From assembly GCF_001005085.2 (NCBI RefSeq), contig NZ_LBMU02000022.1:62001-126000 (forward strand): DNA of 64,000 nucleotides, in the 5' to 3' direction. The notes beneath the pieces are model-generated. The model worked only from the letters and a program-made list of their open reading frames with translations, had not been told where the DNA came from and searched no databases. A program made the translations under genes and the position numbers. Below, piece by piece: positions 33,801 to 39,402 of the stretch. Every line of letters starts with the position of its first letter. Position 1 is the stretch's first letter. Source of the DNA: Streptomyces humi (GTDB lineage Bacteria > Actinomycetota > Actinomycetes > Streptomycetales > Streptomycetaceae).

Positions 33801-36672
33801 CGCCCTCGGCCGGCTCCTCGGACGCGCCTCCCGGGAGCCGCGGCGGCGCGACGTCCAGGTTCAGGTCGTCCCGCAGGGTGCGGGCGTGGTCGCCGGCCAG
33901 ACGGATGCCCGTCCCGGGGTCGTCGAGGTGCTGGGCCAGGACGACCGCCACGTCGGTCAGTACGGAGTAGGCCCCCGGGCTGGTGTCGGCCAGGCCCCGC
34001 TCCAGGCTCAACGGCATGTCGAGTACGGTGCCGGTCAGCGCGGAGGCCTGGAGGACGACACGGCGGTAGGCGTCGAGGCCCAGCTCCTCCCTCAGCTGCT
34101 CGTGGATCGCGTCGGCTTCGTCCGCCGACAGGAGCCTGGGGTCCTCGGACGGCTGCCTGAGCGGGGAGACCGGCGCGTCGGGTTCGACCGCGCGCCCCTT
34201 CCCCTTGTCCACGCCGGTCGTCGGCCGGCCGCCTGCCGTGGTGGGGGGCGTGTGCTCGCCGGAGAGGGCCGCCGCCTGCGACGGGCCCTGGCCTTCGACC
34301 GGACGACCGGACGCGACCGCGTTCCGCTCGCTGCCCGGCGGCGTGGACCGGAGCGTGCCGTGGAAGTCCTCCGGGCTCCTCGCGGCGCTGTGCCCTCCGC
34401 CTTGCGCCACGGCCTCGTCGACGCCGTGCCGGAAGGCTTCGGCCTGCTCGTGGGCAGGGCTCGCTGAGGCGTCCGGTTCTTGGCGGCCGTCTCCGGCGGT
34501 GTCGCCGGAGGATTCGGTGGACAGCCGGCCGGGTCCGGGGGAGCCCGGCTGTGCGGTGCCCGACTCCGGGCGCGACGGGCGCGGCGTACCGGAGGCCGGC
34601 CTCTCGGTGGATTCCGGTGGCTGCGGGCGGGACCGGTCGCCGCCCGCCGCGCTCGTGGTGCTGACGCGGGTCGGACCGGACGGCGGTGTCTGGCCCGCCG
34701 GGGGCGTTCCGGCTGCCGTGCCGCCCGGCCCTGGAACGCCCCTGCCCGCCGCACCGGCCCCGGGCGCCGCGGGGGAACCGGCGTTCGAACTGGTGGGCAG
34801 GGGGGAGCCCGTCGACGTCGGATGCGCGCCGGAACCGTTGGGCGACGGAGCGCGGGTGGCCGGAGCGCCGGAGGCCGGGGCGTTCGTGGTCGGGGTGCTG
34901 GGTGACGGGGTGTTGGGGGACGGGGCCGTCGGGGTCGGGGTGTTGGGGGACGGGGTGTTCAGCGTCGGGGTGTTGAAGGAAGAGGCGTTGAAGGTCGGGG
35001 CGTTCAGCGTCGGGGCGTTGAGGGGCGGGGCGTTCAGCGTCGGGGCGTCGAACGTCGGGGTGTCGATGTGCGGTGCCGTGAACGGGCCGCCGACCGCCTC
35101 GCTGTAGGTGGGTGGTGGCACGAACTCCTCCCCGTTCGCACCCCCGAGACTGGTGTCGCCCCCGGTCACGGTCGCGCTGTACTGGGGCGGCGGCGCGGCG
35201 AGGTCGTCGGCGGCGGCCGTGTTCACGTGCGCCGTCGGGACGAGGAACTGGGGCATCTTGAAGTCGAGCGACAGCGCGCCCTTGAGGGTGCTGTGCACAC
35301 CCGCCAGGATCGGATGCTTGGCGTGGCCGAGGACCTCGCCGCCCACCGCGCCGAACGTGGTCTCCTTGCTGGTGCTGAACTCGCCCTGCTCGATGTAGTT
35401 GACGACGCCCTCGGACAGGTTCTGGTAACCCGCGCTGAACGCCGTGTCCACGAGCAGGTGCGGCGGCTTCTCCTTCCAGACCGACGGCATGGCCTCGGCC
35501 ACCCCGTCCGAGAGGGCCGTGCGCAGCGGGGCGTACTTCGTGCCCAGCTTCTCCATCGGGCCCAGCGTCGACTTCAACGCCTCCGCGAGGTTCCTGCCGT
35601 TGGCGTGCGCCATGAAGGCGGAGGCCCAGTCCGAGCCCATCTCACGCGCCAGGTCCGACCCGAGCTGCTTCCCGAACGCGGTCTCGAACTCCTTGCCCAC
35701 CGCGTTCCGGAACTCACCCTGGGCCTCCTTCGAGACGACGTCGTGCGTGAGGGAGACGCGCATCGGAACGGTCAGGGCGGCCAGCTTGGGGCCGAACGAG
35801 CCGCCGACGTCGGCGAGGTCCTTGTCCAGCGGGGTGTCGGGCAGGTCGTCGCCGCTCTTCGCCCCCGCCTTCACCGCGCCGGCCAGGTCGGACGTGGCCG
35901 TCCTGGTGGGTGCCGGGGAAGGCGGGTGCTGGAGGGCGTTCTCGATCGACTCCTGCATCGACTTGATCGCGGCGGGCGAGAACCCCTTGGAGATCAGCTT
36001 CTTGATCGGGCCCGTCAGCAGCGGCACCGCGGCACCGAACGCACCCTGGACGGCGCCGGAGAGCACCGCGCTCCTGCGGTACTGGTCACCCTGGGAGGTG
36101 TGCTCGCCGTTCAGCGCCAGGATCCACCGGGCCAGCCCGTCGAGCGCCGACGAGATCGCGACGTTGGTCACCATCGTCATCGCGGCGTGGGTGAGGAAGC
36201 GCCTCAGGGTGTTGCCGAACAGGATTTTGAACAGCTGCTCCAGGAAGGCCTGCTCGATGGCCGCCCCGATCGGGTTCCACTCCCACATGATGAGGGTGAT
36301 CGCCCACTCCACCAGGAACGCCAGCACCTGGAGGACGATCATCAGGTTGGTGTAGTCCAGCTGGTACGCGAACTCGTGCGCGCCGTCCGCGATCTGGGCC
36401 GCCGTGTCCCTCAGACCGGAGATGTAGTCCGCACCGCCCCCGGACAGGAACGTCTTCATCGCCTCGGTGTACGCCTCCGGCCAGTCACCGCTCGCCCCCT
36501 GAGCGGTGCCCCCCGCGACCTGCGCCACCAGGTTCTCGAACCCGTCCAGGAACTTGACCAGTTCCTCATGAGGAGCCTGCACCTCGTCGCGCATCCGCTC
36601 CGACGACCCCAGCGGAACGGACATACCCGAGATGAAGACCACGATCGGGTTGTACCAGGGCTCCTCAATCAC
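21148..36672 (-). CDS. Giant cysteine-free multidomain type VII effector (CpnT-like N-terminus, five Fic-like domains, C-terminal zincin)
   Basis: An unbroken frame of about 5,174 codons. Residues 1-235 resemble the WXG/CpnT-type N-terminus of ESX-exported toxins, with hydrophobic helices (LMIVLQVLAFLVEWAITLIMW). Proline-rich repeats (about 540-720) follow, then a DKGKGR module, a segment with phosphoribosyltransferase-like features (about 1080-1400), five Fic-like units (about 1518-3628), more helical and disordered linkers, and a C-terminal HEFGHWL zincin with a likely distal Glu (ENPSEFVAEAF), as in anthrax-lethal-factor-like domains. No cysteine occurs anywhere in the translation. The GTG at 36672 follows GGTGGAG; an ATG at 36744 lacks a site. 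The adjacent ESX locus is the likely exporter; targets are unknown. Confidence 0.9.
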   Translation of the reverse strand: MIEEPWYNPIVVFISGMSVPLGSSERMRDEVQAPHEELVKFLDGFENLVAQVAGGTAQGASGDWPEAYTEAMKTFLSGGGADYISGLRDTAAQIADGAHEFAYQLDYTNLMIVLQVLAFLVEWAITLIMWEWNPIGAAIEQAFLEQLFKILFGNTLRRFLTHAAMTMVTNVAISSALDGLARWILALNGEHTSQGDQYRRSAVLSGAVQGAFGAAVPLLTGPIKKLISKGFSPAAIKSMQESIENALQHPPSPAPTRTATSDLAGAVKAGAKSGDDLPDTPLDKDLADVGGSFGPKLAALTVPMRVSLTHDVVSKEAQGEFRNAVGKEFETAFGKQLGSDLAREMGSDWASAFMAHANGRNLAEALKSTLGPMEKLGTKYAPLRTALSDGVAEAMPSVWKEKPPHLLVDTAFSAGYQNLSEGVVNYIEQGEFSTSKETTFGAVGGEVLGHAKHPILAGVHSTLKGALSLDFKMPQFLVPTAHVNTAAADDLAAPPPQYSATVTGGDTSLGGANGEEFVPPPTYSEAVGGPFTAPHIDTPTFDAPTLNAPPLNAPTLNAPTFNASSFNTPTLNTPSPNTPTPTAPSPNTPSPSTPTTNAPASGAPATRAPSPNGSGAHPTSTGSPLPTSSNAGSPAAPGAGAAGRGVPGPGGTAAGTPPAGQTPPSGPTRVSTTSAAGGDRSRPQPPESTERPASGTPRPSRPESGTAQPGSPGPGRLSTESSGDTAGDGRQEPDASASPAHEQAEAFRHGVDEAVAQGGGHSAARSPEDFHGTLRSTPPGSERNAVASGRPVEGQGPSQAAALSGEHTPPTTAGGRPTTGVDKGKGRAVEPDAPVSPLRQPSEDPRLLSADEADAIHEQLREELGLDAYRRVVLQASALTGTVLDMPLSLERGLADTSPGAYSVLTDVAVVLAQHLDDPGTGIRLAGDHARTLRDDLNLDVAPPRLPGGASEEPAEGDRPGVTRPQTPAASSAGHTGAHPPLRPPTVTESPYTPASETSTDPASETGTDPASGTEARSAAGHTSTAGSGAGVAQGPSRPERRPWMVSDGRYVPVAMTDPATGQQLVDPRSGLPRTEYVRVPYEPSTHVFRVLDGHQVGLTPKDVRDWLAEEGLYVPPGPVREAVTEHLYGARDGEVVYQPHDAAQLVRDLRSAAHTQLRSGQDSVIDAVIETSALITEKYPPAGHFYLGLGRSPAAVVAALQATGHPAESVPLSDFRPAPAGGEWSIFRDAFKDYPPLTDEQREMLHVHLDEFVRPHLEAGKDVVLIDYTQTGLSLFAAQHYLGAYLAERGYDTQVKALAMHQHIDADRLGATMDTIRTPRSWLRQPLDWYYNTDQRIAWGRNADSFDLGVDGVHADSGDVLGQAFKQEAFDGLAEHGSYKLLRQSPQEFEANRPLVEHAQHATGYQVLKGLVKSHLAISEDPGSPRPTSGTDLPTPARSADAHEDAARSADAHEAPAQSAHAVADTPQQAEQHSDRSADSMDHADSMDHADSMDHAVRPVSPEPAADEEEEPPSPEVLSAHLDEEDWWKLYIRPGDLGAAVEAARADTTTAAGPGGYYEQVAAGYQQRMISAYREFLDDPRALNTPLTATDYTRMHEVVTGYGPEGIGRSGIGSTGAPTESGHLSSDLLSETLLGRPLITRHTGDAWSYRGDALLTVVSDQAAPAIMARYHEHEVPDLVDAVFAQHYREVARAGWKDERAIIRSVARTVRALSVLDTVDPSSGAEAVHHRLLLHRLLLEQGFPPVVSPELDRMFRGDHSIEEIRRVLEKELTPPDASGPSTVPGGEQAQPEIKTLSDYHPEKEWWNFYITGNAHWLATSTLHENPDLQGDPGRYFDVKIKNSAYDSSPGYQQSMIAAYKVALDDKEFVAKRLTAADHKALHELATGKIEGKFGWTQGKGAVFPMRRAIALSPDLVQETLLGRQVADRMKFDGSEPPITTVNGNLMMVSHQAGDARRYVDAVYDRYYEEIRQADPGDRRAVITAIGRAVRTLLVIHAFSDANSRLTMRLILPKMLLENGLPPVNSSAFHQIFQGGYSLEYITDIVDSLITEKLGGPAFRLPSELAEREEDEEPPATAAPGPERSGGTAAHTTPPAPTSAPAPAPAPAPASSPAPSPEPARPHTSAADTHTHADTHTHVDTHADADTHVDTHADADTHADTHVDAVDGTGRPHGGDDDSDTVRADDDTERPPDALSDFAPETDWWRFFIDQSDHGAAAQAARDDATTDGNPGAYYERTHPGYRNGITAVYREALDDGSALTERLDSDAYLRLYRTLASHVGFTGTWADHTTGASRIEASEIHPELLDETLLGRRLMVPWSDTTALADRNNMPVVAFGGAGGQHTVLRSYSRAETPALVDAVLSRHYRTIDLLDPTDERRILASIARTVRTLMVIQPFRGGNDLMNVRVVLFRLLLEQGFPPVISPRLTEVFGGAHSVREMTDVMAHSLEKHWGFGFSDPLPAAALPDSPSRTAADLAAVHYSEAAAAFEKNLGRHLLQRPEAVGATRKVAQAVWDLLAEKAPDRLSELGARDGMLAGSVGTDRDVLHEVVRSGNLRELSTLLFNTSANQALRDHIAPPGYEDFPAIGQERSWRRQYPSYGGRMYVDDITPPLSEAERAASVKTDASGREYVRWFRAADKNHLPVEAPLHTQGQGTGALVATGTSGSVALILETAWRLGQLTGQTFDLDELRLALVGHNLALGHHTLHELMRSTEIWEERHDRPLGVRYEDGWSRYRHLAPLTEQELREHVAENGLFPDEIALGVRDPRLDDPSVADGETVLRALGIAPGRWAAELELDEHGDSLPEWHPESAGLPATRLDAWSQYLGARYALDLAVEQENLLPSAGPDATGETGPDNHAGAEPQRAASSVAEHTRRLASAATALSATGHDPEELGRRFSAWLQDQHRTADTPPVDKGKGREVPSGAPQGDHDERLPPREQADPVHVRLEEELGTDAYVRTVTRASGIVASVIDMRPRIGVGLSDADPDTYAVLTQVADILAHHDDPATAADAARAHAVAARDRLGLPHAPAKGVAGSAEHHDGTAGEDPDAAGPSRPAGRQESVADTVAAVLAPADADEDPAGPAVLSDMFPEQDWWRLYVPAGDHALVEDAAKRFGTVGDPGVHYDVHAPGHRERMVAVYTDELERPEAVARPVDAAEYARLYTRVTGLADTDQVPWSDHDWGHPLPRSGHVASDLLEETLLGRRVVTRDAGDTAGALLKVESDAGGKFFTTVYRRAEIPRLLDAVFARHYETMAHLDPSDEVAVLTGIARTVRTLTVLNPAGQAGSLHGLLLLPKLLLQQGFPPVSSTELQHMFNGDHTVPEITRAIVRAMTEGAGEPTPDAEPAPTGTPEATKPAPLSEHLPEKDWWRLYIDPQFHEHAETAAQDNHALLGDPGMHFDVGSGSVGGSPGYQANMIRAYREVLDDPDALAARMNAAEHHRLHTLLTGGLVGRFTWSSKKTAFPLRADIRDEHGRFVDHGDLSPDILEETLLGRRLAAPYVFEDFDPRNQPITTYSKALGLLNSNHSDGRAALRVDAVYDRYYEEVRLAGSDRTAVLGAIARAVRALMVLHPFTDANSRLNIRLVLPRLLLQNDLPPVYHEDFHVLFQGGHSIATITHTLSTLVDRHHGLPETPQHTPPDRAAQEETAPARTAREETAPDEDWRDEDARDEGARDEDAPDEGARDEDGAADADALRSFHRIWEKTSADRGLPAPLLAAVTEAHTRLGGSPEHVDRLIARFDAQVGDFDGLSPADRHVAVVAQRLLRGTPRDADAAVDAARSAGVTASEPEDPGTSATTSAHPSGPAALTREDRAALEQAESFLETVSPQESAQAGRWAAGQVSADHTWYVDAHHPRAAERRELLAAFVTLLSHSRLTHGVDESRALSLELAHRYGTRRTTGLPGGAAPEAAPDRADLPPSSAEHPAAGPSRHDDALEQPLPEDSRELTDPIRDESPYKRLPTRELGKADLPAEQRARLQPVLDSYGRRAPGHGTGETPLAAGERQDRLSAFQGRMTRWGKSPSPAGDAAGLVPGVPVHDALAAALGVLGRVPEPGFTGRLESAGDLAGLSRLEQDTVIVAGHLLERPDDMPGAIALAGRLLADAPYLRDSRLAGGGTDQPGSTWDMVKAGFQVLSVNQDTRPATNSREMAISHIDHELKKAGLDGVETVGSGVKSSIEAIWAMTGEKGARDVHTLMQDPSLTELFKIRADDPRADAAHRYIAQKEFEYWTRQHAQNPTPGTSAATSIPVETRVALQKLMGSTTDWAERFRRAGASSGDQFGGGFSAEPPAAEVPAQGGTVPPGPGVDLYRALPDIEAVRTAQSMIEVPAGVGRPVAARLELARHPETTDIAPAGTAEPASDGPAHTTAAVPPAGTADITADTTAADIADDGEPGEAAAGTARGAAGVGGSGAQSRPEEPRASDGGGPTSGETAAPRIVDSVFSILTASPAHDTPTDDTPAHDTPADAETTGPTEDGAEQPPPARGTDAPGMSAAPPHSRSSASGAEPGPDKGKQRAHVWEGAGGGSRDAGAVIDAGAALTDARRGVVAAEAALHLAQTRSEQGVGGSGDAGGERLARAYDDYVSAGQALSDAEAHWYEVTGGDPLPEVRRYDGPGLGGGMPLLGRSTGGVAPPRVPPVTENPYYADWLHRNAPAGTNSRRFQAIHSSLDAWFHGAGGLDRVHDSIDAWLRSSSAQSRSSQRSAVVHLRDELLRDAGRTVEQRPARQGQSGQGRTTPVGRLEWGQGLERFDSRASHMSGVSVASTESRRRGRGVFGRIGDALKRSVSRDGSHRDSIDHPQGTMYPQGTMHPQGTMYPQGTGGHPYGSQVAVDTLAGSFQNLSMTSRRQVPPSVPAPVATHAAGVLHLRTPGDSAAHFTAYARIPAGISRGLSEVSGLRFNGREFEGDARIAVENLNNAKIATQERWLVHSSSGGAHAVRGTDLASLRKKLIKKHPVLSTYFRDLEGGNVSGSNPFGAREMSHKHVPLSQDMIAKISYYRYDRHYHNVVDSFKAAAEAVAEKFELPGRQIEIIISPYANKNYTIQTDGRVTVSGGIPDVPDGAGILFLIPNKFYVLLGPYIQPGHVMHEFGHWLTYAADPLLHHKLWDADWKHADARQVALRTPGNRFVNQDGYAGENPSEFVAEAFRGLVEGHTLPADVVKMYEAFGGPVPRRHR
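25790..26600 (-). other. Fic-like domain 5 (intact motif)
   Basis: Begins LSEHLPEKDWWRLYI. The core VLHPFTDANSRLNIRLVLPR (motif at about 25920-25960) has the H-P-F-x-D-A-N-S-R pattern close to AnkX- and Doc-type Fic motifs, with Ser where most Fic proteins have Gly or Lys. Predicted to transfer a nucleotide or phospho group. Confidence 0.65.
26680..27420 (-). other. Fic-like domain 4 (degenerate motif)
   Basis: Begins LSDMFPEQDWWRLYV. The motif position reads VLNPAGQAGSLHGLLLLPK, so the catalytic His, the acid and the Arg are lost, but the following LLLQQGFPPV is conserved. Probably structural or a binding module. Confidence 0.55.
29310..30100 (-). other. Fic-like domain 3 (degenerate motif)
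   Basis: Begins LSDFAPETDWWRFFI. The motif reads VIQPFRGGNDLMNVRVVLFR: Gln replaces the catalytic His, while the P-F and G-N positions remain. Probably inactive. Confidence 0.58.
30180..30310 (-). repeat. Repeat encoding a (D-T-H) histidine/aspartate-rich linker
   Basis: Plus-strand units of GTGGGTGTC and GCGTCGGC encode a stretch of about 40 residues with nine His in DTH/ADTH/VDTH units between Fic-like domains 2 and 3. This could bind divalent metal ions or may just be a product of slippage. Confidence 0.8.
30510..31290 (-). other. Fic-like domain 2 (intact motif)
   Basis: Begins LSDYHPEKEWWNFYI. The core VIHAFSDANSRLTMRLILPK (about 30645-30700) keeps catalytic His, Phe, Asp, Asn and Arg. 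Together with domain 5 it is one of two copies likely to be active. Confidence 0.65.
31360..32120 (-). other. Fic-like domain 1 (degenerate motif)
   Basis: Begins LSAHLDEEDWWKLYI. The motif position reads VLDTVDPSSGAEAVHHRLLL, with the catalytic His lost; LLLEQGFPPV remains. It is preceded by a triple SMDHAD repeat (32186-32235) and a Ser/Ala/His-rich linker. Confidence 0.55.
32460..33440 (-). other. Segment with phosphoribosyltransferase-like features
   Basis: Contains GHFYLGLGRSPAAVVAALQ and KDVVLIDYTQTGLSLFAAQ. The second resembles a PRPP-binding loop after a hydrophobic strand, though with Tyr for the second acid. The fold is unproven. Confidence 0.35.
34870..35075 (-). repeat. Proline/asparagine-rich repeat linker of the giant protein
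   Basis: Short DNA units give NTP-T/S and NAP-T repeats (APTLNAPPLNAPTLNAP..., then NTPSPNTPTPTAPSPNTP). This is a disordered spacer after the N-terminal export region. Confidence 0.8.
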
Positions 36673-36949
36673 AGCGTCTCCACCTGTTGCACGCTCATCG
36701 TCCGGCGACCGTGACCACGACCGCGGGCCCGGCACCCGCGACACCTGGCGCAGGACGGAACTCTCGTTCAGTTATACGCGTCGACATGTGTATCGAGTTC
36801 ACGTGGTGTGGATGTGGTCCAGATGAGTTGTAACTCACACGTGCGATAGCCTGCGGCACACGGGTCCGTTATGCAGGTGTGGGACTAGGCACGTGTGCCG
36901 TAGCCCGGAAACACTGGACCCTGATCTGCGCTCCCTTGGAAGGAAGCAC
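36673..36949. promoter_or_regulatory. Divergent control region between the giant effector and ricin-lectin genes
   Basis: This 277-bp stretch is more AT-rich than its neighbours and should hold both promoters. It contains several ACGTGT-like half sites (CATGTGTATCG, TCACGTGGTG, TCACACGTGCG, GGCACGTGTGCC). I cannot assign -10/-35 boxes with confidence. Confidence 0.4.
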
Positions 36950-38443
36950 ATGAAGTCTCCAGATCCGCCGCGGCCCGCCCGCGCGGCTCCGGCAAGTACC
37001 CCGGTCGTCGCGGGCGCGGCGGCCGGCGCGAGTCCGGGCGCCGTGGAACGAGGCGCCCCGATCGCCACGGAGTCGGTGACCGGCCCGACGACGTCAGCCG
37101 ACCCCTCGGCGGGGCGGAGGAAGCCTTCGGCCTCGAAGCCCGAGAACACACGTGGTGCCCGGGAGACCGCGGCACGGTCCGGCGAGGCAGCCGTTCCCCG
37201 CACCCCGCTCGCCGGCCTCTCGTCCCTGACACGGCCGGGCACCCTGCGGCCCACGACGCCCGGCACGGGCGACGTGGACGAACCCGGGGTGAAGCCGGCC
37301 GGCACCACCGGGCCCGGCACCACCGCGGCCCGCGACGCAGCACCCGGCGCCACGGCGACCGGCGCCACGGCACCCAGCCCCACTGCGGGCCGCGCCACGG
37401 CTTCCGGCGCCACGAAGAAGGGGAAGAGTGGGGGCAGCGGGGCGGCAGCCGGTAGTGCCGCCGACCTCCTGGCCTCCGCCTCCGCCACGGAAACGGCCTC
37501 CGCCACGGAAACGGCCGGGGTCACCGGCGTGGCGGGGGCCACCGGCGTGGCCGGGGCCGCGGCGCGGAACGGACGTCGGGGTGCCCGTGCCCTGTTGCGC
37601 GGTACCCACCGCACCGTGCTGACCGTCGCGGCGGTCACCGGCGTCGTTCTGGTGGCGGGTGTCCTCGTGGGGCTGCGGGGCGGCGGCTCCGGCCACGCCA
37701 ATGCCGGCCCCGACCCCGCTGCCACCCTGCTCGAGCCGGGTGGGGACGGCGGCGCCCAGGCGGGTGTGCCGGGGGCGCTGCTGCCGTCGTCGGGCCACCG
37801 GTCCGGTGCCACGCCGGACGCGGCCGCCGCGGGCCACACCGGCCACGGCCAGAGCGGTGACGGCAAGCACGCCGCGTCCGGCCCGGCCAAAAACGGCTCG
37901 CACAGCGCCGCTTCGGGTTCGTCGGCGGCCTCGTCGCACGCCGGCGACACCTCGGCGGGCCACGGCGCGTCGTCGTCGGCGACCCACCCCGCCGCCCAGG
38001 ACACCCCGGCCGCCGCTGCCGCGACGACGGCTCCGGCCTCCTCCGGCGGTTCCAGCAGCTCGGGTGTGATGGTGTTCAGCCACGCCTCGCACCGCTGCCT
38101 CACGGTGGCGGGCGGCCAGGGCAAGGACGGTTCGCCACTGGAGATCCGGGACTGCTCCGGCTCCTCGGCGCAGAAGTGGACCTTCGCCTCCGACGGCACG
38201 ATCCGCGCCTTCGGTCTCTGCATGGACGCCGCGGGCGCTTCGACGGCCAACGGTACGGTCGTCCAGCTGGCCACCTGCAACGGCGGGCCCGCGCAGCAGT
38301 TCCGGCTCAACGTCCGGCAGGACCTGACCAGCGTGCTCGCGAACAAGTGCGTGGACGTGAAGGACCAGCAGACCGCCAACGGCACACGCCTCCAGCTGTG
38401 GTCCTGCGCCGGCACCGACAACCAGAAGTGGTCCAGGAAGTAG
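36950..38443 (+). CDS. Membrane-anchored ricin-type beta-trefoil lectin protein
   Basis: The product has 497 residues. The cytoplasmic N-terminus (about 1-215) is long, disordered and rich in Ala/Thr/Pro, with TETASATETAG and GATGVAGATG repeats. One membrane span (VLTVAAVTGVVLVAGVLVGL, about 223-242) follows. A Ser/His/Gly-rich spacer leads to a C-terminal beta-trefoil (about 370-497) with HRCLTVAGG, SAQKWTF, LCMDAAG, AQQFRL, KCVDVKD and NQKW, that is, one trefoil with QxW-like motifs and paired cysteines. Type II topology would place the lectin outside to bind glycans. It is divergent from the giant effector gene and convergent with the ESX operon. The start follows GGAAGGAAG. Confidence 0.85.
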   Translation: MKSPDPPRPARAAPASTPVVAGAAAGASPGAVERGAPIATESVTGPTTSADPSAGRRKPSASKPENTRGARETAARSGEAAVPRTPLAGLSSLTRPGTLRPTTPGTGDVDEPGVKPAGTTGPGTTAARDAAPGATATGATAPSPTAGRATASGATKKGKSGGSGAAAGSAADLLASASATETASATETAGVTGVAGATGVAGAAARNGRRGARALLRGTHRTVLTVAAVTGVVLVAGVLVGLRGGGSGHANAGPDPAATLLEPGGDGGAQAGVPGALLPSSGHRSGATPDAAAAGHTGHGQSGDGKHAASGPAKNGSHSAASGSSAASSHAGDTSAGHGASSSATHPAAQDTPAAAAATTAPASSGGSSSSGVMVFSHASHRCLTVAGGQGKDGSPLEIRDCSGSSAQKWTFASDGTIRAFGLCMDAAGASTANGTVVQLATCNGGPAQQFRLNVRQDLTSVLANKCVDVKDQQTANGTRLQLWSCAGTDNQKWSRK

Positions 38444-38474
38444 GTCACGGCGGACGACCGGGCCGAGCGCACGG

Positions 38475-38521
38475 AAGGACCTCACCGCACGTCCGGTCGC
38501 CCGGCGTGGGGTGAGGTCCTT
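38475..38521. terminator. Bidirectional hairpin between lectin gene and ESX operon end
   Basis: AAGGACCTCACC (38475-38486) and GGTGAGGTCCTT (38510-38521) form a 12-bp perfect stem with a 23-nt GC-rich loop that can pair further. It lies between converging stop codons. Confidence 0.75.
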
Positions 38522-38563
38522 CGCGGTTCGCGCGGCGGTGCCGCGGACCCGTCGGCGGGTCCG

Positions 38564-38923
38564 TCAGACCCGGTGGGGGGTGGTGTGGACGTCGGGTTCG
38601 GGCAGGTCGCTGATCGCGTGCGTGTTGTCGTGCTGGGCGTTCTCGAAGCTCTTGCCCGAGTCGACCGTGAGGGCACCGGCGGCCGCCATGGCCCGCGCCA
38701 GGTCGAGGATGCCCTTGTTGATCAGGTTGTGGGCCGGAACGTAGTTCTGGACGTACTGGCTGCCGTACGAGTCGTTGCCCCAGGGCGGATCGCCCGGGTC
38801 GAAGGAGGTGTCGTCCCTGAACTGCTCGGCGGTGCGGTCCGTCATGTCAGCCACCTGGCCGGTGGCGTCGCCGCCGGCTTTGATGCGACTGGGATCGGCC
38901 GCGAAGAGGCTGCCGTCAGCCAC
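38564..38923 (-). CDS. Small WXG100/EspC-like ESX-associated protein
   Basis: The protein has 119 residues, is mostly helical and has no signal peptide. MADGSLFAADPSRIKAGGDATGQVADMTDRTAEQF is a first helix, a turn at DPPWGNDSYGSQYVQNYVP carries a W-G pair, and a second helical part (HNLINKGILDLARAMAAAGALTVDSGKSF) follows. This two-helix hairpin pattern and the operon position suit a WXG100-superfamily or EspC-like substrate or partner. The GTG at 38923 is chosen because GGGAGG stands 10 nt upstream; a GTG at 38932 would be too close to it. It overlaps the end of the YbaB gene by 8 bp and ends the leftward ESX operon. Confidence 0.65.
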   Translation of the reverse strand: MADGSLFAADPSRIKAGGDATGQVADMTDRTAEQFRDDTSFDPGDPPWGNDSYGSQYVQNYVPAHNLINKGILDLARAMAAAGALTVDSGKSFENAQHDNTHAISDLPEPDVHTTPHRV

Positions 38924-39338
38924 GGCTGTCACCTCCCGGCCGTCGCGGCTTGAGGACTTCCTCCAGCGAGCCCCCGTCCAGGAGCCTGTCCAGGTCGACG
39001 CGGTCGAGGACCCCGCCGTCCAGACCGGTGGGCGCGGTGCCCCCCGCGGCCTGGATGACGGCCATGGCGCGCGAGGTCATCTGGGCCCGGGACGCCGTCA
39101 TGGCCTCCAGGACGCTGGCCGCCAGCGCCTGCCCCGTCATCTCCTTGAACTTGTTGTTGGGGAAGCGCAGCCCCGACGGCGCCCCGTCGTGGCCCACCGT
39201 CACCTCGACGACGCCGTCCCTGGACCGGGCGGTGACGGAGATCGCCCGGATCTCCTTCCGGGCGTCGACGAGCGCCTGCCGCTGCTTCCTGAACTCGTCG
39301 AGAGCCTGCTGCTGTTGTTCCTGAAGTGATGAACTCAT
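38916..39338 (-). CDS. YbaB/EbfC family nucleoid-associated protein
   Basis: The product has 140 residues: a helical N-terminus (LQEQQQQALDEFRKQRQALVDARKEI), a beta region (ISVTARSRDGVVEVTVGHDGAPSGLRF) and a helical dimer part (GQALAASVLEAMTASRAQMTSRAMAVIQ), followed by a 30-residue tail longer than in enteric YbaB. The family binds DNA as pincer-shaped dimers. YbaB-like genes recur inside ESX operons of actinobacteria (compare EspL in Mycobacterium), where they help stabilise or export substrates. The start follows AGGAGAATCC. Confidence 0.8.
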   Translation of the reverse strand: MSSSLQEQQQQALDEFRKQRQALVDARKEIRAISVTARSRDGVVEVTVGHDGAPSGLRFPNNKFKEMTGQALAASVLEAMTASRAQMTSRAMAVIQAAGGTAPTGLDGGVLDRVDLDRLLDGGSLEEVLKPRRPGGDSRG

Positions 39339-39402
39339 GGATTCTCCTGTGCCGGTGGGACCGCTCGCCGTGGAACGGTGCGACGCGCGGTTCGCGCGGG
39401 AG

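Noticed and set aside
21148..36744. Modular polyketide or peptide synthetase as explanation for the giant gene
   Set aside because: No ketosynthase, adenylation, carrier or condensation motifs; instead Fic-like, zincin and ESX-type N-terminal segments with disordered linkers.
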